Virus record (IMG/VR): IMGVR_UViG_3300034072_002234
Coordinates: 1-28,900 of that record
DNA: 28,900 bases
Reading direction: 5' to 3' (one strand)
Source: a virus
Position 1 is the first letter of the stretch. Each line of letters starts with the position of its first letter. Made by a program: the position numbers and the translations under genes. This document shows, piece by piece, positions 14,183-20,600 of this stretch. The notes beneath the pieces are model-generated. The model was not told where the DNA came from. It ran no database searches and saw only the letters and a list, made by a program, of their open reading frames with translations.

Positions 14183-14207
14183 CGCCAGGCAATCGTTTTG
14201 CCTGGCG
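14183..14207 (+). promoter_or_regulatory. Hairpin between capsid and gp35-like genes
   Basis: CGCCAGGCA (14183-14191) and TGCCTGGCG (14199-14207) form a perfect 9-bp stem with a 7-base loop, starting nine bases after the capsid stop. No T-run follows; the ribosome site GAGGAG for the next gene begins at the stem's last base. It is best read as an mRNA-stabilising or expression-tuning hairpin after the highly expressed capsid gene, not a terminator. Confidence 0.6.
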
Positions 14208-14218
14208 AGGAGAACCCC

Positions 14219-14659
14219 ATGACTCAAGTTTTAAAAGTCTTACTGGTGACAGCGGTGGCGGAAAGTTTTCGTCGCGCTGGATTTGGATTTACCAACAAAG
14301 GCACCGCCCTGCTGCGCGAACAGTTCTCTGATGAGCAGTACCAGCAAATCGTCAATGAGCCACGTTTGTCCCTACGTGAAGTTACTGCGGACCAGATACC
14401 TGCAGGCGCTCATCTTGCGTACACGGATGCAATGGCAGCCGCGCAAGCGGCGCAAGCTGGTGGCCAGCAAGACGAAGACTTTCAGACCGTAGGCACCTTG
14501 GCTGAAGCTTTTGCACTGTTGGACCCTAGTAATCCCGACCACTTCACCAGTGGTAATAAACCGCAACTGGATCCGTTGAGCAAACTGTTAGGCCGTCCTG
14601 TGACTGCAGCAGAGCGTGACACTGCCTTTGCTGAGTTTAAAGCCCAAGCGGCTCAATAA
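14219..14659 (+). CDS. Mu gp35/HI1506-like head protein
   Basis: 146 residues. The N-terminal part (FRRAGFGFTNKGTALLREQF, then LSDEQYQQI-like and PRLSLREV) resembles the HI1506-related family that follows the capsid gene in Mu-like phages. After a Gln/Ala-rich linker comes FTSGNKPQLDPLSKLLGRPV, a stretch common to the C-termini of such proteins. The role is thought to be structural or accessory in the head; the precise function is unknown. ATG 14219 has an ideal GAGGAG at 14207-14212; a TTG at 14198 is in frame but lies inside the hairpin. Confidence 0.75.
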   Translation: MTQVLKVLLVTAVAESFRRAGFGFTNKGTALLREQFSDEQYQQIVNEPRLSLREVTADQIPAGAHLAYTDAMAAAQAAQAGGQQDEDFQTVGTLAEAFALLDPSNPDHFTSGNKPQLDPLSKLLGRPVTAAERDTAFAEFKAQAAQ

Positions 14660-14674
14660 ACGGAGCGCCCAGTA

Positions 14675-15094
14675 ATGAGTTATTGCGACCTGCCCCAACT
14701 CAAAACGCGATTCGGTGCTGACGAAATCAATCAACTGATTGACCCCGACGGTACTGGCGTGAACGAGTCGATTGCCCTGGCAGAACTGGATTCAGCCAGT
14801 GCACTGATAGATAGCTATCTGGCAGGTCGCTACCCATTACCTCTGGCCGTGGTGCCAGTCGTTCTCAATGGTGTGTGTGCTGACATCACCCGTTACAACC
14901 TCTATCGCAATGCAGTGCCTGAGCTGGTGAAAGATAAATACTTGGCGGCGATGAAGTACTTGCGCGATGTGGCAGACGGTAAGGCAACCCTGGGACTGAG
15001 CAGTGAGCAGCAAGCGCCTGATACGGAAGCGGCCATCGAAATTAAAAGCGGTGGCAATGTTTGGCACCGTGATGCAAGCAAAGGATTTATCTGA
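14675..15094 (+). CDS. DUF1320 head-tail protein, Mu gp36-like
   Basis: 139 residues beginning MSYCDLPQLKTRFGADEI, with DSASALIDSYLAGRYPLPL and a helical region DITRYNLYRNA, the standard DUF1320 (Mu gp36) layout. It is probably a head-completion/connector protein comparable to HK97 gp6-type adaptors. GGAG about 9 bases before ATG 14675 serves as ribosome site. The stop overlaps the next ATG (TGATG). Confidence 0.88.
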   Translation: MSYCDLPQLKTRFGADEINQLIDPDGTGVNESIALAELDSASALIDSYLAGRYPLPLAVVPVVLNGVCADITRYNLYRNAVPELVKDKYLAAMKYLRDVADGKATLGLSSEQQAPDTEAAIEIKSGGNVWHRDASKGFI

Positions 15095-15531
15095 TGCTGT
15101 TGCCTATTGAGCAACTGTTAAAGGCATACCAGGAAGAAGGTAAAGCAGCGTTTCCAGTCGTTGGCAGTGCCTTCAGTGTCGCTCTGGCCATGAAAGATGG
15201 TTTGAGCAAACCGCGCCAGGCCTACGTGGTGCCTTTACCCTCCAGCTACCAGCCCGGCACTAAGGATTTGGGGCCACTGCTGCAGACAGGCCAATTTGAG
15301 TTTGGCGTGGTGGTAGGGGCCAAGTTGATTGACGACCCCAGAGGCGAAAAAGGCAACAAGGTCATGGACGAGCTGAGCAAGTCGGTGATTGCAGCGCTAA
15401 TGGGTAGGCAGCCTTCAGAGTATGCAGAACGCATAGAACTGAGCCGGATTGACCCGATTGGTATCAAGGAAAACGCCATTTGGATTTTATACCGCTTTAA
15501 AACAATGGTGCGCGTGCACCAGGGAGCTTAA
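15094..15531 (+). CDS. Tail terminator-like protein (Mu gp37 position)
   Basis: 145 residues. LLPIEQLLKAYQEEGKAAF is followed by beta-strand-rich sequence (GQFEFGVVVGAKLIDDPRGEKGN, then IWILYRFKTMVRVHQ). The length, predicted alpha/beta fold and position after the gp36-like adaptor and before the tail tube are those of tail terminator/completion proteins (lambda gpU type, Mu gp37 type). It would cap the tail tube and join it to the head. The assignment rests mostly on synteny. Confidence 0.65.
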   Translation: MLLPIEQLLKAYQEEGKAAFPVVGSAFSVALAMKDGLSKPRQAYVVPLPSSYQPGTKDLGPLLQTGQFEFGVVVGAKLIDDPRGEKGNKVMDELSKSVIAALMGRQPSEYAERIELSRIDPIGIKENAIWILYRFKTMVRVHQGA

Positions 15532-15534
15532 GCA

Positions 15535-15684
15535 ATGAGTACCAAAAAACATACCGGTGGCAGTCGCTTCTTAATTGATGGCAAAGAAGTCACTAAAGAT
15601 GAATACCTGGCAGCGAAAGCGAAGGCCAAAGCAGCAAAGCCTGTCGCTAAAGCACCTGCCCAAGACAAAGGGAGTAATGGCTAA
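15535..15684 (+). CDS. 49-residue basic Lys/Ala-rich protein
   Basis: A short gene starting at ATG 15535 with GGGAG at 15522-15526, and ending in a TAATG overlap with the tail tube gene. The product begins MSTKKHTGGSRFLIDGKEV and continues with a Lys/Ala-rich tail (YLAAKAKAKAAKP). It occupies the place where Mu-like phages carry a small gp38/DUF2635-type gene, but the sequence does not clearly match that family. Good ribosome site and tight packing indicate a real gene. The function is unknown. Confidence 0.75.
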   Translation: MSTKKHTGGSRFLIDGKEVTKDEYLAAKAKAKAAKPVAKAPAQDKGSNG

Positions 15685-16634
15685 TGTCATTATCAGATAA
15701 AGAAGAGTTTATTTTATTCCAGCTCAATCCTGGTGCTTATGGCTCAGCGCAGGCGTTAACGGCTGTTCATGCAATTCCGGCAGCAGATTTGAATTACTCG
15801 CCTGAACTGCAGACTGAGCAAACCAACGAATCCAAAGGGTTTGATGGTGCGTCGGCGGCAAAAATTGTCGGCGGTTATCAACAAATCACCTTTAAGTGCT
15901 ATTTGCGTGGTTCTGCAGATAGCGAACCTGATACGCCTCCTGTTTATGGACCGCTGTTAAGAGCTGCTGGCCATCGTCAGGATATCACTCTGACAGAAGT
16001 TACTTACAGCCCTGTCAGTGAAGCGCTGGAGCACGGCACCTTGTGGTACTACGTGGGTGGTGTGAATGGCGTCCTGCACAAGCTCACTGGCGTTCGTATG
16101 TCTTGTAAGTTTATGGCCAAAGTCGGCGGATTAGCCTATTGGGAATTTACTGCAATGGGCCTGGACAACGATCCAGTTCCTGCCGGTGCTTATCCTGACG
16201 TGGATTGGTCAGGCTTAACAGTTCCACTGCATACCGCCGCAAATAATGTGCAAACCATGACACTGTTTGGTGCAGCTGTTGGTATGTCCACTTTAACCAT
16301 TACACCTGGTTTTACTGTGGGCCACATGCACGTGACCAATCAGGAAGAAATCGTGAAGACCGATGTGGGGGGCAGCGTGGATATATCCATTGTTGAGCCA
16401 GATCCAACTGTCATCAACTACTGGACTAAGGCCAAAGCCGGTGATCAAGGCGCACTGGTATTTCAGCAAGGTAAAACTGCGTCGGTTGGTGAAATTTTCC
16501 TGGCTGACATTCCAAACCTGCAGCTGGCCACAGCGCCAAGCCGCCAAAAACGGGATGGCCGTTTGTACCTCGACCTGAAGCTGACCATTGTGCCGTTGAC
16601 CAAAAATAGCGGACATACCTTCGTCACCAAGTAA
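15684..16634 (+). CDS. Major tail tube protein, siphovirus type
   Basis: 316 residues, beta-rich, with paired phrases typical of tube proteins: YSPELQTEQTNESKGFDGAS, then YVGGVNGVLHKLTGVRMSC, AYWEFTAMGLDNDPVP and later RLYLDLKLTIVPLT. Size and position before the tail chaperone and tape measure genes indicate the major tail subunit. Mu has sheath (gpL) and tube (gpM) genes here; no sheath-sized (about 495-residue) gene is present, so the tail is non-contractile. The last third may be an extra surface domain. Confidence 0.75.
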   Translation: MSLSDKEEFILFQLNPGAYGSAQALTAVHAIPAADLNYSPELQTEQTNESKGFDGASAAKIVGGYQQITFKCYLRGSADSEPDTPPVYGPLLRAAGHRQDITLTEVTYSPVSEALEHGTLWYYVGGVNGVLHKLTGVRMSCKFMAKVGGLAYWEFTAMGLDNDPVPAGAYPDVDWSGLTVPLHTAANNVQTMTLFGAAVGMSTLTITPGFTVGHMHVTNQEEIVKTDVGGSVDISIVEPDPTVINYWTKAKAGDQGALVFQQGKTASVGEIFLADIPNLQLATAPSRQKRDGRLYLDLKLTIVPLTKNSGHTFVTK

Positions 16635-16699
16635 ATAACCGAGACATGGATGTCCACTCCTTTAAATCATTTTTAAACCCCGTTTAAACAGAGGTAACT

Positions 16700-17131
16700 A
16701 TGAGTATCAAAATTAAAGTATCTGCATTAAAAGACCGCCGCTTCAAAGCTCCGGTCACTGCATTGTTAGCCAGTGATGAGCTGAATGCTGACGGTACACT
16801 GAAAAAAGACCACCTGAAGTTTGTTGGTGTGTTCCGCAGTTTGCCAGATGAGGAAGTGCGAGCGCATGTCGCACGAATAGAAGCATTGCGTAAGTCTGCC
16901 ACCACTACGCACGATCAAGTGATTGATGAAACCCGCAATCAAATCAAAAAGTACCTGGTTGCTGTTGAGAAGCACCCATCCTGCGACTACCCGTTTTTAG
17001 GTGATGATGGCCAACCAAGAGAGAGTTCTCCTGAACTTATCGACGATCTGATCTCCATCAAAGAAATTCGTGATGCAGTCGAAGACGCCTACAAGAACGC
17101 CCGTGACAGCGATGTATTAGCAAAAAACTAG
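16700..17131 (+). CDS. Tail assembly chaperone, short form (lambda gpG-like)
   Basis: 143 residues starting at ATG 16700 with AGAGG just upstream. The protein is mixed alpha/beta and charged (VFRSLPDEEVRAHVARIEALR, then VIDETRNQIKKYLVAVEKH). It lies directly before the tape measure gene and ends at TAG 17129-17131, immediately after an A_AAA_AAC slippery heptamer. This arrangement is that of the lambda G/GT pair, in which the short chaperone coats the tape measure during tail assembly. The 65 bp before the gene hold no ORF. Confidence 0.8.
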   Translation: MSIKIKVSALKDRRFKAPVTALLASDELNADGTLKKDHLKFVGVFRSLPDEEVRAHVARIEALRKSATTTHDQVIDETRNQIKKYLVAVEKHPSCDYPFLGDDGQPRESSPELIDDLISIKEIRDAVEDAYKNARDSDVLAKN

Positions 17132-17493
17132 CAGACGTAGCCGCCTGGTGGGCCGGAGGGGCAACCAATAAAAGCGAAGCGGTAAAAGAGCGCATGCAGC
17201 AGTTGGGAGCGCCTCAGGCTTTGATTGACCAGGTAGTTACAAAAGAAAGTGGTCCGCCAGAAGTGCAGCCAGCTAACCAAATCACTGCCCAGGTCTTTTT
17301 CGCGTGTGCTACGCAGTGGGTTTACGCCGGAATGGCCGGAGTACGCACCGGCCTCAATTATCCGGCAGTTGAAATCAGGGCATCAAAAATGCCGGACTAT
17401 CACCAGTTAAGCATGGAAGACCAAAACTGGGTATGGGAAGGACTGCAGCGCATGGAAGCTGCGGCGCTGAATGTGTGGAACAGCAAGGACTAA
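16700..17493 (+). CDS. Tail assembly chaperone, -1 frameshift product (gpGT-like, DUF1799 C-terminus)
   Basis: Slipping back one base at 17122-17128 joins the short chaperone to the -1 frame, which is open from there to TAA 17491-17493, giving 264 residues. The added part reads LADVAAWWAGGATNKSEAV at first and includes QITAQVFFACATQWVYAG, PAVEIRASKMPDYH and WEGLQRMEAAALNVW, which matches the DUF1799 family that forms the T part of such fusions. An ATG exists at 17194 but has no good ribosome site, so frameshifting is the likely route. The longer form would be made in small amounts and recruit tail tube protein. Confidence 0.8.
17122..17128 (+). other. Programmed -1 ribosomal frameshift site A_AAA_AAC
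   Basis: In the chaperone frame the codons run GCA AAA AAC TAG, so the heptamer is a canonical X_XXY_YYZ slippery site one codon before the stop. The -1 frame leads straight into the DUF1799 sequence. A GC-rich stretch begins about 12 bases downstream and may slow the ribosome, though I do not see an unambiguous stem. Confidence 0.85.
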
Positions 17494-17567
17494 CGTTTAA
17501 AGAGCCATACCAGGAAGGCGGCCACACACAGCGCAATCACAACAACCAACGCAATTAATAAATTCAT
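17490..17567 (-). CDS. Antisense hydrophobic micro-ORF (25 residues)
   Basis: On the minus strand, ATG at 17567-17565 opens a 25-codon frame to TAG at 17492-17490: MNLLIALVVVIALCVAAF, then LVWLFKR. It is a near-perfect single membrane helix with a basic C-terminal end, and it fills almost the whole 104-bp gap between the chaperone and tape measure genes. The ribosome site is weak. Its size and make-up resemble small membrane peptides such as type I toxins. It is the only minus-strand candidate I consider possibly real. Confidence 0.35.
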   Translation of the reverse strand: MNLLIALVVVIALCVAAFLVWLFKR

Positions 17568-17594
17568 ATCAGTACCAGAAACGGGATTTTTTCC

Positions 17595-17623
17595 AGTATG
17601 AGTGACCTGACCTTAGCGATCAA
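17595..17623 (-). promoter_or_regulatory. Possible minus-strand promoter for the micro-ORF
   Basis: Reading the minus strand, TTGATC (17623-17618) and CATACT (17600-17595) are separated by 17 bases, each matching four of six consensus -35/-10 positions. Transcription would begin about 20 bases before the micro-ORF ATG. Matches of this quality are common by chance, and the site overlaps the tape measure start. Confidence 0.2.
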
Positions 17624-20600
17624 GTTAACAACCGAAGGCGGCCAGGTGGTCGTTAAAGACTTATCGACTATTGTTCAAAGCAGCAACAAGGCGGCAGATG
17701 CTCTTTCGAGTATCAGCACCGCTGGCAATGCTGCAGGGCGCGGTTTGGATAACACGTCAGACAGCAGCGAAGTACTGGAAAAGAACCTGAAAGAACAGAA
17801 CCAAGCGCTGCAAAAAGTGATGACAGACTTGCAACGCACCGCTACCGCCAGCATCAGCACAGGCCGAGGTTTTGATGCAGCATCACTTGGTAGCAAATCA
17901 CTATCTAATACCCTGAAGCAGAACGACACTGATTTAACTCATGTCAGAAACAACATGCTGACCTTAGTTGGCGTGAGCGCTGCTTTATATGCGGGTATGG
18001 CCGCTTTTGGTCAGGTAAGGGGTTTAGCCCAGCAAGCGGATGACTTTAACGTTCTGCAGCAACGTATCAAAACAGCGACTAAAGATACCGGCGATTACAA
18101 CCTGGTCAGCGCTGAAATGTATGCTATTGCCCAGGAGAACGGTGCGGCATTAGCACCAACGGTTGAACTGTTTCAGCGCTTAAGCTCCAGTCGTAAAGAC
18201 TTAAAAGCCACTAACGAGCAGATGCTGGACTTTACCGATACCGTACAAAAGCTCGGTGTGATTGGTGGCTCAAGCACTCAGGCGATGGAAAACGGCCTGA
18301 TGCAATTGAGTCAGGGCTTATCGGGCGGTGTATTACGGGCAGAAGAATTTAACTCCATTTTAGAAAACATCCCTGAGCTGGCAGTTCGTATTGGTAAAGG
18401 GATGGATGATATTGGCAAGTCTGACAATGAGCTTGGCCTTGGCGACCTTCGCAAATTAGTGCTGGAAGGCAAACTGCTTTCTGATGATGTGTTGAAATCT
18501 ATCCTTTCTCAACTACCCGAAATATCGAAAGAATTTGCTGATATGCCTGTGAGTATGGGGCGTGCCAGTGTGATGGTTGATAATGCAATCTCTGCCGCAC
18601 TGGCGCGATTAGATGAGGCTTCAGGGGTAACAACAGTTTGGGCCGACACGTTAGTCAGCATCAGTGAAACCTTAGATGATATGGACGCTACAGAACTAAA
18701 TAATTCTGTAGCTGCATTGCTGGCTATTGCGGGTGGTGGTGCTGCGTTGATGATCCTTAGCAAATACGGCATCGGCTTAGCCAGTGTTGGCGCAGGGTAT
18801 CAGGCTTTAACTGCATGGATCAGTAGTTACCGAACTGTGCAAGTTGCTACGACGGCAACAGTCTACAATGCCGCTACCATGACCAACTTGACTGTAGCGT
18901 CGAATATGGCTGCGGCACGGTCTTTCAATATTCTCTCCGCCAGTGCCGGAGCTGCTCGCGGTGCGTTGGCTCTAATTGGCGGTCCTGTTGGCTTAGCTGC
19001 CTTGGCCGCTTGGGGCATTTACGAGTTTGCTAACAGTTCTACAGAGGCGGAAGAAAAAGCCGAGTTGATGGCCAAAGCCTTGGGTGATGTAGGCACTGGT
19101 TTTGATGAAGTAAGCAAAAAGAATGCTGCTGCAAAAATTACGGAGAATTTAGGCAAGCTATCAACAGTTAATGCAGACCTTGCCAGCTTAGAAAGCAAGT
19201 TAGCCTCTACTAAACGTCAGATGGATGCGCTTGGAACTCCACGCTCTGAGACTCAATGGCGTCAATATGATTTAGGTGTTCAAAAGTTAAGTGTTTTAGA
19301 AAACAAAATTAAAGCGACTAAGCAGCAACAACAAATTTTGATAGATGCCAACAATCAGTTAGAGCTGGTTGCAAATCCTGTAAAGCCTAGCGGTGATGAT
19401 AACAAGACTAAGGCCGACGCTTTAAACGAATCCCTATTGAAGCTCTATAACACTCAAATGCTCAATGCTCAGGCTGTTGATGCTCAGGGCCGCGCTTTAA
19501 ACGGTGTTGATTTAGAGCTGTTCAAAGCCAAATTTACCGAAGCAACAAAGCTACCTGCTGACGCAGAGGCTGCAATTCGCTCCTGGATGAAATCTGCCGA
19601 AGCTGCGGCTCAACTCGCCACCAATGACAAGTACTTAGTTGGTCTGACCGAAGAAGTACGCCTGCAGCAAATTCGCCTGCAGTTGGGTGAACAAGAGTAC
19701 GAGCTGGCCAAAGCCATATCCAGCCAAAAAATCACCGATCCAAAACAGTTGGCCACGTTAAAACAACAACTGGCACTGCAACAACAAATTAGCCAGGTGA
19801 AAACTGAGGATGATGCTTTAAAGGCACTGGAACAAGAAAACGATTTGTTGCAAATTCGCCTGGATAAAGGTGAGGCCGAGTACGAACTGCAGAAAATGGT
19901 CCGTCAGTTAAAAGTCACGGATCCGGCTACAATTGCCCTGCTGGATTTAGAAATAGACCGTCAGCGTAAGCTCAACGAGCAGTTGGACGTGCGCAAGTAC
20001 TTAACCGATGGCACTTATGACGATGTGCTGGATGGTCTGACTCAAATTGGTGATGTGGGTGGGGCCGCAGGCAATGCCCTAGTTGATGCCTTTGGCTCCG
20101 TTGCAGACCAGTTCGCTAATATGGCTGAGCAGCAGGACGAATTTACGAAGAAGTTTATTACTCTGTCCGAAGCCCGAAAAAAAGCAGAGAAGGAAACTAA
20201 CCCAGCACTGCGCACCAAAGCCCTGGAAAAAGCCGATGCTGTAGAGCGCTCTTTGATGGAAGACCAATTGCGCATGCAGATTGGTGGTTATGCAACACTG
20301 ACCAGCGCTGCCAGCAAAATGTTTAGCGAAAACAGCAAAGGCCGCCAGGTATTGCACCGGATGGAAACCACCTTTGCTGCCATTGAAACAGCCCTTGCAC
20401 TCAAAAAAGCCGCTGCCAATGCGTTAACTGCCATCACAAATCAGGGCGGTGGTGATCCTTATTCTGCATTCGCCAGGATTGCGGCAATGGCTGCATTGAT
20501 GGCTGGTCTTGGCGTATTCAGCGGAAGTACTTCAAGTGGTACAAGTGCTACAAGTCGCCAGGAATCCCAAGGCACTGGCACTATCCTTGGTGACAGCAGC

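Noticed and set aside
14198-14218. TTG at 14198 as start of the gp35-like gene
   Set aside because: It falls inside a hairpin, whereas ATG 14219 has an ideal GAGGAG ribosome site.
16643-16699. Short palindromes GACAT-GG-ATGTC and GTTTAAAC before the chaperone gene as terminator or operator
   Set aside because: Stem of only five pairs with a two-base loop and no T-run; GTTTAAAC alone is too short. No firm regulatory call is possible.
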